DNA of 64,000 nucleotides, from positions 372,001 through 436,000 of the forward strand of contig CALVEG010000001.1 in assembly GCA_944326525.1 (NCBI GenBank). Reading direction: 5' to 3'. The stretch comes from Candidatus Gastranaerophilales bacterium. Lineage in GTDB: Bacteria; Cyanobacteriota; Vampirovibrionia; Gastranaerophilales; Gastranaerophilaceae. The notes beneath the pieces were generated by a model, which saw nothing but the letters and a program-made list of their open reading frames with translations, searched no databases and was not told the origin of the DNA. How positions within the stretch are numbered: position 1 is the first letter of the stretch; every line of letters begins with the position of its first letter. Shown here piece by piece: positions 29,978-39,394 of this stretch. The translations under genes were made by a program, and so were the position numbers.

Positions 29978-30916
29978 ATGAAAAAAGCTTTAGCAATAGA
30001 TGTTGGCGGGACTAAGATTTATAATACTATCGTTGATGAGTTAGGAAATATTGTTGCAGAAATAGAAAAAAGAGCAACTCCAAAAACATTTGAGGAAATT
30101 CGAGCAGTATTACAAGAAATAGTGCAAAAATATGAAGGTGAAGTTGATGTAATTGCTTTTGCAACAGCAGGTGCCGTAAATAACGAAAACACCGGAGTGT
30201 TAGGTTCTACAGGAAATATAGCACCAGGGTATCCGAATATGGATTTTGTAAATTTAAGTACAAAGAAGGTTTTTGTAGAGAATGACGCTAATGCAGCTGC
30301 TTGGGCAGAGCATGTTTTGGGCGCATCAAAGGGTTGTGCGCATAGTGTTATGCTTACTTTAGGAACAGGTGTTGGCGGCGGAATAATTATTGATAACAAA
30401 CTTTTGAAAGGTAAAAGCGGCGCTGCAGGTGAAATGCACTTTAAATTGTATCGTGATAAAAGGCGTAAATGTACTTGTGGTGCTTATGATTGTTTTGAAG
30501 CTTACGCATCTGGTACTGGCTTAAGAACAACGGCTGCTGAAATTACAAATGTTCCGAATGTAACTACTTATGATGTTATTGCAGAGGTTAATGCTGTTTT
30601 GGAGCAGACAAAAGCTTTAGAGGCTAAACATACTAAAACAGAAAGATTGCAAAAAGGAATTTCGTCAAAGTATGTGGAAGCTTTTTTGAGATGGCAGGAC
30701 GATATTTTGATAGGATGTATAGGGCTTGCAGACCTTTTTGATCCTGATGTAATTGTTCTTTCAGGTTCAATGGCAGAGTTTGTTGATGTAAATTATATAG
30801 AAACAGAAATGAATAAAGAAATTGTGACTACTTATGCAAAAGTAAGACAAGCAAGTGCAGGAAATTATTCTGGAATGATAGGTGCAGCACTTCTGGCACT
30901 AGGCGTCGGGAGATAA
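29978..30916 (+). CDS. nanK: ROK family sugar kinase, probably N-acetylmannosamine kinase
   Basis: 312 residues. Phosphate-1 motif AIDVGGTKIYNTIVDE, ROK signature region with GTGVGGGIIIDNKLLKGKSGAAGE and the zinc motif CTCGAYDCFE. ROK kinases phosphorylate ManNAc, GlcNAc or glucose. Position right after nanE favours ManNAc, giving the ManNAc-6-P used by NanE. Substrate by context only; glucokinase remains possible. It starts directly at the stop of the 59-residue gene. Confidence 0.8.
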   Translation: MKKALAIDVGGTKIYNTIVDELGNIVAEIEKRATPKTFEEIRAVLQEIVQKYEGEVDVIAFATAGAVNNENTGVLGSTGNIAPGYPNMDFVNLSTKKVFVENDANAAAWAEHVLGASKGCAHSVMLTLGTGVGGGIIIDNKLLKGKSGAAGEMHFKLYRDKRRKCTCGAYDCFEAYASGTGLRTTAAEITNVPNVTTYDVIAEVNAVLEQTKALEAKHTKTERLQKGISSKYVEAFLRWQDDILIGCIGLADLFDPDVIVLSGSMAEFVDVNYIETEMNKEIVTTYAKVRQASAGNYSGMIGAALLALGVGR

Positions 30917-30932
30917 AGCAAAAGGGATACCG

Positions 30933-31151
30933 ATGGGAAAAGCTAAAAAAAGAAGTTTACATCTGGGGATACGTGACCGTTTTAGCAAGCTTAGTCGTAG
31001 TGAAGCTATTGAACAGGTCGTTGATATGCTTAAAAAAAATGACAGTGACGTGTATGGGCTTGTGACTTTGTTTGGAATTACGGCAGAAGAACTATTGGAA
31101 GCAGGGGCAAGTTATGAGGCTGTAAAAGGGCTTGGAGGTTTGCTTAGTTGA
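30933..31151 (+). CDS. Small protein of unknown function
   Basis: 72 residues with a basic start (MGKAKKRSLHLGIRDRF), then a helical part with a hydrophobic end (ASYEAVKGLGGLLS). An AAAGGGAT ribosome site. It overlaps the following UbiA-family gene by 4 bp (TTGA), so translation is coupled. No domain recognised; the C-terminal part could be a helix-turn-helix-like three-helix unit. Confidence 0.65.
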   Translation: MGKAKKRSLHLGIRDRFSKLSRSEAIEQVVDMLKKNDSDVYGLVTLFGITAEELLEAGASYEAVKGLGGLLS

Positions 31152-32095
31152 TTAGTTTTCGTGGAATTTTAACAGTTATAAAAAATTCCAGATGGTATTC
31201 TGCGGATATGACTGTGTTTTCGTGCTTGGCGTGTTTTCTTTATGCTTTGGGTGATCAGGGATGTGTTATAAATGGTATAATCGCTTTTGTAGGAATTTTG
31301 TTTGCGCATATGGCAACTAATCTTTATGATGATTATTCTGATTATAAAGTCTTGTTTAAAAATCCTAGAGCTGTAGAGTTTGTTCCGGATGTTAAATGCG
31401 ATTATTTAAGAAAAAATATTAGCAGTACAAAGGATTTGATGTTTGTAATCGTTATGTATTGTTTGATTGCGATGTCAGCAGGTGCGTTTTTGTTTTATGT
31501 CGCAGGAAAAAATGTTTTTTGGCTTGCTTTGGCGGGCGGAATTATTGTTTTAAGTTATCCTGTATTTTCAAGAGTCGGGTTGAGCGAAATAGCTGTTGGA
31601 CTTGCATTCGGACCGCTTTTGTTTGAGGGAATGTATTTTGTTATGACCGGTGGTTTTTCTTGGGGTGTTTTCCTGCTTGGGCTTGCGGTTGTTATGTTTA
31701 CGGTTGGGGTTATGTATGTTCATACCCTTTTGGACTATGAAAGTGATAATTCGTCCGGCAAAAAAACACTTGCTTTAAGGTTTAACAATAAAGATTTAGC
31801 TGTAAAATTGTTTTGGGTTGTTTATGGATTCGGGTATTTATTTTTGTTGATTTTTGCTATTGTTGAAAAAAAGTATTTTTGTTTATCTGCATTTTTTACA
31901 TTACCGTTTTTAGTTGGACTTTATAGATCAGTTGGTAAATATTCTTCTCCTGAAAATTATATGAGAGATGAATCGTATCTTGCTGTTTTAAAAGGTTCCG
32001 CAAAAGTTATGGCATTGTTTACTTTTTTGATATCAGCAGGATTGTTTGTGCATTTGTTAATAAATTATTTTTTAACTGAGCCTATTGTTATATAA
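31148..32095 (+). CDS. UbiA-family prenyltransferase, MenA-like
   Basis: 315 residues, about eight membrane segments. TTG start at 31148, supported by GGAGG nine bases upstream and the 4-bp overlap with the preceding stop. The first Asp-rich motif reads NLYDDYSDYK. The second Asp-rich region is around HTLLDYESDNSSGKKTLALRF. This is the arrangement of MenA-type enzymes that attach an isoprenoid tail to a quinone precursor. No other menaquinone genes are in the window, so the acceptor is uncertain. Confidence 0.8.
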   Translation: MISFRGILTVIKNSRWYSADMTVFSCLACFLYALGDQGCVINGIIAFVGILFAHMATNLYDDYSDYKVLFKNPRAVEFVPDVKCDYLRKNISSTKDLMFVIVMYCLIAMSAGAFLFYVAGKNVFWLALAGGIIVLSYPVFSRVGLSEIAVGLAFGPLLFEGMYFVMTGGFSWGVFLLGLAVVMFTVGVMYVHTLLDYESDNSSGKKTLALRFNNKDLAVKLFWVVYGFGYLFLLIFAIVEKKYFCLSAFFTLPFLVGLYRSVGKYSSPENYMRDESYLAVLKGSAKVMALFTFLISAGLFVHLLINYFLTEPIVI

Positions 32096-32164
32096 ATTTA
32101 TATTCAAAAAAACTTATATCTGTGTTATTCTCATTGTATAGGAGATTAAATTTGAGGGCTGATT

Positions 32165-33490
32165 ATGGAGAGTACTAATCAATTTTTAAAACCGATTACA
32201 GCAAAACGAAACGAGTCCGGAAATCTTGAAATTGGCGGATGTGACCTTGTTGAACTTGCCGAAAAACACGGTACACCGCTGTATGTTATTGATGAAGCTA
32301 CATTAAGAAGTATTTGTAATGATTATAAAAAAGCTTTTTCTAAGTATGAAAGAGTTAATATGATGTTTGCATCAAAAGCTTTATGTACGATGGCAACTTC
32401 TAAAATCCTTGCAGAGGAAGCTTTTGGGTTTGATGTTGTTTCAGCAGGCGAAATTTATACTGTTTATAAAGCAGGTGTTGATATGTCTAAAGTCTTGTTT
32501 AACGGTAATAACAAGTCTTTTGACGAGTTAGATTTGGCTATTGAACTTGGTGTTGGCAGAATTTCTGTTGATAATTTTTTAGAGTTGGATCTTCTTAACG
32601 AAATAGCTAAATCAAAAAACAAATCAGTTGATATTTTGTTAAGAATTACTCCAGGAATTGAATGCCATACACATGAATATATTCAGACTGGGCATTTGGA
32701 TTCCAAATTCGGGTTCGATTTAACTCAGATTGATGAAGCTGTTGAGCTTATCCTGACTAATTATAAACATTTAAATTTACGTGGACTTCACGCTCATATA
32801 GGTTCTCAGATTTTTGAAACTCAGGTTTATTCAGATGAAATTGAAATTTTGATAAGAGAAATTTCAAGATTGGATGAAAAATTTGGAATTAAACTTACAG
32901 AAATAAATGCAGGCGGAGGCTTAGGTGTAAAATATACTGATGAAGATGTTCCGCCGTCTACCTATAAAATTGCTGATGTAATAATAGATAGCTTAAACAG
33001 AAATATTCAAAAATATAAAATTGAACCTCCCATATTATACATTGAGCCGGGACGAAGTGTTATTTCTACATCAGGAGTAACTTTGTATACTGTCGGAAGT
33101 TCAAAACAAGTTCCGAAAGGTAAAAAATATGTAGCGGTCGATGGAGGAATGGCTGATAACCCGAGACCTTCAATGTATCAGGCTAAATATTTTGCAGAGG
33201 CTGCAAATTTTAAAGAAGATTTGCCTTTACAAACTGTTACAATCGCAGGAAGATTTTGTGAAAGCGGAGATATTTTGATTAAGGATATTTCACTTCCCGA
33301 ACTCTTTGAAGGAGATGTTTTATGCGTGTTTAACACCGGAGCTTACAACTATTCTATGGCTTCAAATTATAATAGAGTACAAAAATCTCAAATGGTTATT
33401 GTAAATAATTCAAAATCTGATATTATAGTAAATAGAGAGACGTTAGAAGATTTAATTTCTCATGATGTTATTCCGGATAGGTTAAAGTAA
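32165..33490 (+). CDS. lysA: Diaminopimelate decarboxylase
   Basis: Last step of lysine synthesis, meso-DAP to lysine with PLP. 441 residues. The PLP lysine is in MMFASKALCTMA. HAHIGSQIFE, NAGGGLGVKYT, EPGRSV and GRFCESGD are all conserved. GAGGG precedes the ATG. It abuts cdaA with no gap. A DapL-like aminotransferase at 46437 could supply the pathway. No lysine riboswitch is visible upstream. Confidence 0.96.
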   Translation: MESTNQFLKPITAKRNESGNLEIGGCDLVELAEKHGTPLYVIDEATLRSICNDYKKAFSKYERVNMMFASKALCTMATSKILAEEAFGFDVVSAGEIYTVYKAGVDMSKVLFNGNNKSFDELDLAIELGVGRISVDNFLELDLLNEIAKSKNKSVDILLRITPGIECHTHEYIQTGHLDSKFGFDLTQIDEAVELILTNYKHLNLRGLHAHIGSQIFETQVYSDEIEILIREISRLDEKFGIKLTEINAGGGLGVKYTDEDVPPSTYKIADVIIDSLNRNIQKYKIEPPILYIEPGRSVISTSGVTLYTVGSSKQVPKGKKYVAVDGGMADNPRPSMYQAKYFAEAANFKEDLPLQTVTIAGRFCESGDILIKDISLPELFEGDVLCVFNTGAYNYSMASNYNRVQKSQMVIVNNSKSDIIVNRETLEDLISHDVIPDRLK

Positions 33491-34390
33491 ATGCTTGAAG
33501 AACTTTTAAAATATCTGCAAATGCAAATAGGAATGCTTGATTTGTCTTTCAGCGGGACTAATTTCGTTGAAATATTTATTATTGCTTTTGTGTTGTTTGT
33601 ATTTTATAAAAAGTTCATCAAAAATACTCAGTCGGAAAAATTTGTTAAAGGTGCATTTGTTCTGGTTTTCCTGTGGGTATTTTCTGAAATTTTAATCAGA
33701 TTTGATCTTAAAATTTTGGGTGTGTTTTTAAAATCTATCGTAACTTTGGTTTCATTAAGTTTGATAGTTATTTTTCAGCCTGAGCTTAGAAGATTTCTCG
33801 GATATCTTGGTCAGGCGGATTGGATTTCCAGAGTTTTTGGCGGCGGAAATAAGCATAAAGATGAAAAAATTGATGTTATTAAAGAGCTTATTGAGGCAGT
33901 TAAATTTCTTTCAAAGTCTCATACAGGTGCATTAATAGTTTTCCAAAGTGATTTAAGTAATACATATTATGATGTTGGAACAAAGCTTAATGCCGATGTT
34001 TCTACAGAATTGCTACTTACGATTTTCCATCCGAACACTCCTCTTCATGATGGGGCTGTCGTTATTAATGGAAGTAAAATTATTTCGGCCGGAGTATTGC
34101 TTCCGTTAACCGAAGATCCTAAATTAAGCTGGAAATACGGAACTCGTCACCGAGCAGCTATCGGTATGACAGAAACAAGTAATGCCGCTTGTTTGGTTGT
34201 GTCAGAAGAAACCGGTGATGTGTCGGTTGCGCTGGATGGAACTTTAAAAAAATATGAGGATATTGTTTCTTTAAAACAAGATCTTGAGAAAATATTGGGA
34301 TATAAAGATTCTGAGGATCTTGATGATAAAAGAACAATATTTAAAATTAATAATCTTTTGGCTATTAGAAAAAACGATATGAAAAATTAA
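33491..34390 (+). CDS. cdaA: Diadenylate cyclase CdaA
   Basis: Makes the second messenger c-di-AMP from two ATP. 299 residues: N-terminal membrane segments (about 25-95), then a DAC domain with the catalytic DGAVVI and GTRHRAAIGMTE motifs. The membrane-bound single-DAC layout identifies CdaA rather than DisA. No cdaR or glmM follows, unlike Firmicutes; instead a YitT-family gene comes next. The matching hydrolase (PgpH-like) is encoded 5 kb downstream. Confidence 0.94.
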   Translation: MLEELLKYLQMQIGMLDLSFSGTNFVEIFIIAFVLFVFYKKFIKNTQSEKFVKGAFVLVFLWVFSEILIRFDLKILGVFLKSIVTLVSLSLIVIFQPELRRFLGYLGQADWISRVFGGGNKHKDEKIDVIKELIEAVKFLSKSHTGALIVFQSDLSNTYYDVGTKLNADVSTELLLTIFHPNTPLHDGAVVINGSKIISAGVLLPLTEDPKLSWKYGTRHRAAIGMTETSNAACLVVSEETGDVSVALDGTLKKYEDIVSLKQDLEKILGYKDSEDLDDKRTIFKINNLLAIRKNDMKN

Positions 34391-34409
34391 AAAGAAAGAA
34401 GAATGCTTT

Positions 34410-35282
34410 ATGCCTGAGAGGAAAATAACATTAAAAGAAAGAATTTTATTTTTAATAAATAAAATGTTTTTTTTAGCTTTTGGTGCTTTCATTGCAGCTT
34501 TTGCTTTGGAATGTTTTTTGGTTCCAAATAATATTATTGATGGTGGTGTTGTTGGTATATCAATGATTACCAGTTATTTGAGCAGCTTAAACCTAGGGCT
34601 TTTAGTTATTGTATTGAATATTCCGTTTTTGTGTTTTGCATTTACAAAAATGGGTAAATATTTTGTGTTCCAGACTGTGTATGCTGTAACAATGCTTGCT
34701 ATTGGAGTTAACCTTTTTCAGCCATACCATATAACGGACGATCTTTTGCTTGCAACAGTTTTTGGCGGGATAATTCTTGGAACGGGAGTTGGTATTGTTT
34801 TAAAAAATGAAGGTTCGCTTGATGGAACAGAGATTATGTCTTTGGTTTTGTCAAAAAAATTCGGTTTGTCTGTTGGCGAAATTATAATGGCATTTAATGT
34901 TTTTATATATTTTGGTGCAGGTCTTGTGTTTGGTTGGAATAAGGCTATGTATTCTGTTTTAACCTATTTTATTGCGTATAGGGTTATTGATATTGTTTTA
35001 GAAGGCTTGAACTCTTCTAAATCCGTTAGAATTATTAGCGATAAGGCTTATGAAATAGGGCAGGAGCTTATTGATAAGTTCGAAATCAGTGTTACTTATA
35101 TTAAAGGTGTAGGCGGGTATTCAAAACAGGAAAAGGTTTTAATCTATTGTGTTGTATCAAGGTTGGAACTTACAAAGGTAAAAGAAGTAGTTAAGGAATT
35201 TGATAATAAAGCTTTTATGTCAATTGGAGATATACATGAAACTTACGGCTCAAGAATGGGTAAGTATATTGACAAAATTTAA
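34410..35282 (+). CDS. YitT family membrane protein (DUF2179)
   Basis: 290 residues. Five or so N-terminal membrane segments (GAFIAAFALECFLVPNNIIDGGVVGISM is the diagnostic opening), then a soluble C-terminal DUF2179 domain from about residue 215. Function is not firmly known for the family. It is 19 bp after cdaA and so likely in the same transcript. Confidence 0.9.
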   Translation: MPERKITLKERILFLINKMFFLAFGAFIAAFALECFLVPNNIIDGGVVGISMITSYLSSLNLGLLVIVLNIPFLCFAFTKMGKYFVFQTVYAVTMLAIGVNLFQPYHITDDLLLATVFGGIILGTGVGIVLKNEGSLDGTEIMSLVLSKKFGLSVGEIIMAFNVFIYFGAGLVFGWNKAMYSVLTYFIAYRVIDIVLEGLNSSKSVRIISDKAYEIGQELIDKFEISVTYIKGVGGYSKQEKVLIYCVVSRLELTKVKEVVKEFDNKAFMSIGDIHETYGSRMGKYIDKI

Positions 35283-35341
35283 CATATAGACAGAACAGCT
35301 TAAATATAATATAATGTAAAAGTTAAACGACAGAAGAACTT

Positions 35342-35716
35342 ATGGAAAGTTCGGAAGGATTAGAGAAAATGGCAAAAAATTTAGATATGGTTCCTATAGA
35401 AGTCAGCATTTTGACAGCAGACCATGATATAAAAGGTGTGGTTTATGTGTCAAAATATACAAATACAAATCGTGAATTGACAGATTTGCTTAATGATAAG
35501 GAAAGACGCTTTCTTGCCGTAACAAACGCTGAAATTTACCCTCGTAACGCAGGGCAATCCCCAAGAAAATATAATTTTTTAGAAATTCACATGGATTACG
35601 TTTTAATGGTTCATCCTTCGACACAAGCTGTATTTAAGGATTCAGGTAAAACACAGGAAGATATTGCACGTTTTAGAGATTTAAGAATAAAATTAAATCA
35701 AACAAAACCGTTTTAA
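35342..35716 (+). CDS. Small conserved beta-rich protein, possibly DUF6812-like
   Basis: 124 residues. The middle (VPIEVSILTADHDIKGVVYV, then LTDLLNDKERRFLAVTNAEI) is the pattern of small beta-barrel proteins in which a polypeptide is tested for a bound ligand or surface; DUF6812 is my best match but unconfirmed. No signal peptide. The first ATG has weak GAAGAA; a second ATG (35369) is possible. It ends the run begun upstream, with a strong terminator behind it. Confidence 0.6.
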   Translation: MESSEGLEKMAKNLDMVPIEVSILTADHDIKGVVYVSKYTNTNRELTDLLNDKERRFLAVTNAEIYPRNAGQSPRKYNFLEIHMDYVLMVHPSTQAVFKDSGKTQEDIARFRDLRIKLNQTKPF

Positions 35717-35727
35717 ATATTTTAAGA

Positions 35728-35751
35728 AACGGTGCGGGGCACCGTTTTTTT
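35728..35751 (+). terminator. Intrinsic terminator before serA
   Basis: AACGGTGC/GCACCGTT stem with GGG loop, then a T run of seven in total. Confidence 0.92.
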
Positions 35752-35778
35752 GTAGTTATTTGATAAGGAGTAAGGGTT

Positions 35779-36729
35779 ATGAAAGTTCTTGTATTAGACA
35801 ACGTTAACACAGTTGCAGAAAAAAATCTTAAAACAGCAGGCTTAGATGTTGATGTAATGAAATCCCAGTCGGAAGAAGAACTTTGTGAAATTATCAATAA
35901 TTACGAGGCTGTGATATTAAGAAATACAACTAAAATAACTCGAAAAGTTATTGAAACGGCAGATAAGCTGAAAGTTATTGCAAGAGCAGGGGTTGGTGTT
36001 GATAATATTGATGTTGAGGATGCAACCCAAAAAGGTATTTGGGTTATAAATTCGCCAAATGGAAATACCGAAGCAACCGCAGAACATACAATTGCAATGA
36101 TTCTATCTGTTGCAAGAAATATCCCTCAAGGTTATGACAATATTAGAGAGGGTAAATTTGACCGTTCTAAGTTTGTCGGAGTGGAACTTTGGGGTAAAAC
36201 CTTAGGTATTGCAGGGTTTGGTAAGATTGGATCGCGTGTTGCGGAAATTGCGCGCGTTTTAGGTATGAATATTATTGTTTATGATCCATATTCTACTGAA
36301 GAAAAAATTCAAAATGCAGGCGCTAAAAAAGTTGAAAATATTGATCAACTTTTACCGCTGTGTGACTTTATAACTGTCCATGTGCCCAAAAATAAAGATA
36401 CAATAGATTTAATAAATTCAGATAATATTTATAAAATTAAAAAAGGTGCACGCTTGATAAATTGTGCAAGGGGTGGAATTATTAACGAAAAAGCTCTTGT
36501 TAAAGCCCTTAATGACGGTCATATTGCAGGGGCTGCGTTGGATGTTTTTGAGGACGAACCTGATATCCAAAAATCGGTTTTATATAATTGTTGCCCGAAT
36601 TTGATTATTGTGCCGCACCTTGGGGCAAGTACAATAGAAGCTCAGATTAAAGTTGCAGATGATGTTAGTATTCAAGTTGTGGATGTATTGTCCGGTAAAT
36701 TGCCCAAAACACCGGTAAATAAAATATAA
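35779..36729 (+). CDS. serA: D-3-phosphoglycerate dehydrogenase, short form
   Basis: First step of serine synthesis. 316 residues: catalytic Arg in [10 protein letters not shown], Glu in FEDEP, His in [11 protein letters not shown]-binding GIAGFGKIG. It lacks the C-terminal ACT or ASB domains, so it is the short form, which would not be feedback-inhibited by serine through ACT. Other 2-hydroxyacid dehydrogenases are possible, but the full set of motifs ([25 protein letters not shown]) is of the SerA type. AAGGAG precedes the start. Confidence 0.88.
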   Translation: MKVLVLDNVNTVAEKNLKTAGLDVDVMKSQSEEELCEIINNYEAVILRNTTKITRKVIETADKLKVIARAGVGVDNIDVEDATQKGIWVINSPNGNTEATAEHTIAMILSVARNIPQGYDNIREGKFDRSKFVGVELWGKTLGIAGFGKIGSRVAEIARVLGMNIIVYDPYSTEEKIQNAGAKKVENIDQLLPLCDFITVHVPKNKDTIDLINSDNIYKIKKGARLINCARGGIINEKALVKALNDGHIAGAALDVFEDEPDIQKSVLYNCCPNLIIVPHLGASTIEAQIKVADDVSIQVVDVLSGKLPKTPVNKI

Positions 36730-36741
36730 TTTTTGTTAATA

Positions 36742-36780
36742 AGCAAAAGTCACCTAAAAATTCAGGTGGCTTTTGTTTAT
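36742..36780 (+). terminator. Bidirectional terminator between serA and the membrane-protein pair
   Basis: CAAAAGTCACCT/AGGTGGCTTTTG 12-bp stem (one T-G wobble), followed by TTTAT. Confidence 0.85.
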
Positions 36781-36808
36781 TTTAATGGATTAATTATTAT
36801 GTTTAAAT

Positions 36809-37612
36809 TTAAGGCTTTTGTTCAGTTTGGTATTTGGTAATTGCTTTTAATAGTAAGTTATTTGATATTTGAGATTTTGTTGATTGCGGATTTTGTTTTG
36901 TTTTTTGAGCTTCAGCCTTTTCACCTGCTGAAATTGAAGTATCATAAGTGTTTTTTGTGTCTTTGTGAATTTGTGTCGGCTTGTCGTTTCGGCACATCCA
37001 TTCTTTAGTTTTATCAGCAAGCGGAGTTGCGATAAATGGTGTAATTATACGTTTACCGATTGTTGTTGCCGCAATTAGTGCTGTTAGGGAGCCAAATGCC
37101 GCAATTGAGGCATCTTTATAGCTTTCAAAAGCTCTATGGAAGTCCTGATTGCCTTTAACTTTACCTTTCAGGTGGTCTTTTTGTTCCATTATTGCCTGAA
37201 TGCTCTTTGATGTCTGTCGGTTAAACATCTTGCCAAATAGTTTGTTGAACATTTTTTCTTGGAATGCTTTTTTAGAAATTGTATATGTCATTAAGATTTG
37301 AAGTAAAATCATTAAACCGCCGTTTGCAAGATCCAATGCTGCAACAAATTTTCGTTTATCTTCAGGAATCTTTTTGTTATTTAAACTTTGAGTTACGTAT
37401 AAGTAGCAGCCAAATCCGTCTTTTAGGATTACTGAAAATACTCCTAATCCTGCAATCCAGGCAGCATTTGTTTTTGGATCCTGAAATTTTTCGCAGGCTT
37501 TTTCCAGAAATTTAGTTCTTGATAACATTAAATCCGGTTTTTTAAGACAATAGTCATAGCAAGTTCTTAATCCTGATCCTATTCTGTTGGTTATAGGTGA
37601 AATAAAACTCAT
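36809..37612 (-). CDS. Membrane protein of unknown function, coupled to the next gene
   Basis: 267 residues with hydrophobic segments near 50-75 (AWIAGLGVFSVILKDGFGC), 95-110 and 175-200 (SIAAFGSLTALIAATTIGK), and a basic polar tail. No recognised family. It starts 4 bp inside the end of the 474-residue upstream gene (ATGA), so the two are translationally coupled and may form one complex. Neither has a cleavable signal peptide. Confidence 0.7.
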   Translation of the reverse strand: MSFISPITNRIGSGLRTCYDYCLKKPDLMLSRTKFLEKACEKFQDPKTNAAWIAGLGVFSVILKDGFGCYLYVTQSLNNKKIPEDKRKFVAALDLANGGLMILLQILMTYTISKKAFQEKMFNKLFGKMFNRQTSKSIQAIMEQKDHLKGKVKGNQDFHRAFESYKDASIAAFGSLTALIAATTIGKRIITPFIATPLADKTKEWMCRNDKPTQIHKDTKNTYDTSISAGEKAEAQKTKQNPQSTKSQISNNLLLKAITKYQTEQKP

Positions 37613-39033
37613 GATTTCACCTCCTGTTTGTTATTTGCTTTGTTTACAAGGTCTTTAATCTCTTTTGGATGTTTTTTGCTTGATAAGTTCGGGAATACTG
37701 CATCCATAAACCTTGGATAGCACCAGTTAAGAAGTGCGCAAGATATCGGAAGTATTAAGAAGGATACAATCAAACCTGTTATTTGTTTGTGTGCTTTAAG
37801 GTTATTTTTTACGATATCTGCCATTTTTTGGGCAATATTTTTAGATAATTTGAATTTAAATAATCTATGTTCTTCTTTTCCTTTAATTGCTGTTGCAAGA
37901 TAATCTTCTATTTCTCCGACAGATTTGTTTTCTGAAATCATTTTTTTCATTTGATTAAGTGCTTCTAATGATTCATTTATCGGATTAATACGAGATTTGG
38001 TTTCAAAGTCGATTACACCTTGTTTAAGCTCCTCTGCGGTTTTGAATTTTTTATGGAAATCAATATCTCTTAAAATATCCTCTAATTTTGCTTGAATTGC
38101 GACTTTTAATTCAGAATCTTTGTTGCCTCGTCTTTGTAAAATTTCGTCGAGAATTGTAAGTAATTCTTTATCACCGTTTTTGTTTTGTTTTATCAGTTGT
38201 TTAACTTGTTTCCTTACAATATTTGGGTCATTTGTATTTATGAGTTTATTATTAAGTTCAGTAAATATTTTGGTCGCTTCATCGGCGTGAGTTCTGTAAT
38301 ATTCACCTCGTTTAATTTTTTTCGGAATTGTAATGTTATTGCATTTGTTAAGTTCGCTTTGTTCAAAATCTATTTTTTTCTGTATAACACTTTCGGCGAG
38401 TTCTTTGTATTTCTTTTGCGCAAGCGGTACAGGGGTTCCGTCAGATTTGCTCATTACGACTTTGTTTTCTTGAATCATCCGGATAAGATTTTGTCTTTGT
38501 TCAGCCATTTTTTCTTGTGTCATTTGTGCAATTTGTTTTTTTGTTGCATAAGGATAAAGTTTTTTTAGTCGTTTTGCAATGAATTTTTCATCTTGGAATA
38601 ATGTTTTATTATATTGTTCGTCGTAAAAACCGGTGTTTGCCCTATGTTCGATCATTTTGTTAAAAGGAATTGTAACACCGACTTGAGTAACAACTGCTAG
38701 AAATGCTGATACCGGCTGTCTCCAAGCTGAATAAGTTCTTGTGTCTTCATCTGTTTTAGAAAGGGGGTTCCACTTTATAAAAATAGGAGCAACTAAACCT
38801 GTGCCAAGTGCATTGATTATGATATTTTGCACTTCGCCCATGTTGTCACTTAATTTTTTCATTCCCTTCACTGCGGATGGCATGAATTCTTTTATTTCAT
38901 TTGCCATATTTATTTCAGGAGCTGCGTTATAAATTCTAGCGGAATATCCTGCTGTAAAGTTTGGCATTGTCGAATTTTTTAGACCTTTTTCGCCTGCATT
39001 TTGAATATTATATTTTATCGGTTCTACTTTCAT
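37609..39033 (-). CDS. Large membrane-associated protein of unknown function
   Basis: 474 residues. The N-terminus has a MPNFTAGY segment like the F-T/K-G motif in other proteins of this window. Hydrophobic segments flank a central 270-residue, Lys/Glu-rich helical domain (about 135-400). One pair lies near 70-130 (ALGTGLVAPIFIKW and AFLAVVTQVGVTIPF) and one near 415-445 (GLIVSFLILPISCALLNW). This looks like a cytoplasmic helical domain held between membrane anchors. No family recognised; the downstream 267-residue protein overlaps by 4 bp. Confidence 0.7.
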   Translation of the reverse strand: MKVEPIKYNIQNAGEKGLKNSTMPNFTAGYSARIYNAAPEINMANEIKEFMPSAVKGMKKLSDNMGEVQNIIINALGTGLVAPIFIKWNPLSKTDEDTRTYSAWRQPVSAFLAVVTQVGVTIPFNKMIEHRANTGFYDEQYNKTLFQDEKFIAKRLKKLYPYATKKQIAQMTQEKMAEQRQNLIRMIQENKVVMSKSDGTPVPLAQKKYKELAESVIQKKIDFEQSELNKCNNITIPKKIKRGEYYRTHADEATKIFTELNNKLINTNDPNIVRKQVKQLIKQNKNGDKELLTILDEILQRRGNKDSELKVAIQAKLEDILRDIDFHKKFKTAEELKQGVIDFETKSRINPINESLEALNQMKKMISENKSVGEIEDYLATAIKGKEEHRLFKFKLSKNIAQKMADIVKNNLKAHKQITGLIVSFLILPISCALLNWCYPRFMDAVFPNLSSKKHPKEIKDLVNKANNKQEVKS

Positions 39034-39394
39034 GCCACTTCACCAATAATCAAACCTTCCATATATATATAGTTTCAAAAATAATAAAAATTGCTATTTT
39101 TTGGTCATTTGTTAAGATTTGTTAAGGTTGTTTGAATTGGTCCATATCTCACACTACAATTGTGTTTTGGACACTTAATTAAAAAGGCGGAAAACGTTTT
39201 ATAAAAATTCTAGGATGGTAAGGCTCTTTTTATACACCGTCTTGAAGTTGCCGTTTTATAACGCAATTTCTATTAAAATTATTATTTTTATGGTTTAATT
39301 ATATAATAAAAATATTTTCTTATGTATGGGCTTGCAAAACTTTGCAAAATAATACACAATAGATTGAATTTATTTAGATGAGGTTTTAAAACAA
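39034..39394 (+). other. Divergent intergenic region, 361 bp
   Basis: No gene seen. It must hold the promoters of the membrane-protein pair (minus) and of the HD phosphodiesterase (plus). A TATAAT is at about 39302, and a TTGCAA (39332), 17-base spacer, CACAAT arrangement is the nearest candidate for the plus gene. TTGCAAAA occurs twice in direct repeat (39332-39349), and CACACTACAATTGTGT (near 39150) is a small palindrome; both could be regulator sites. No terminator or structured RNA is convincing. Confidence 0.4.

Noticed and set aside
32096-32164. Lysine riboswitch before lysA
   Set aside because: The intergenic space is 69 bp and cannot hold the aptamer.
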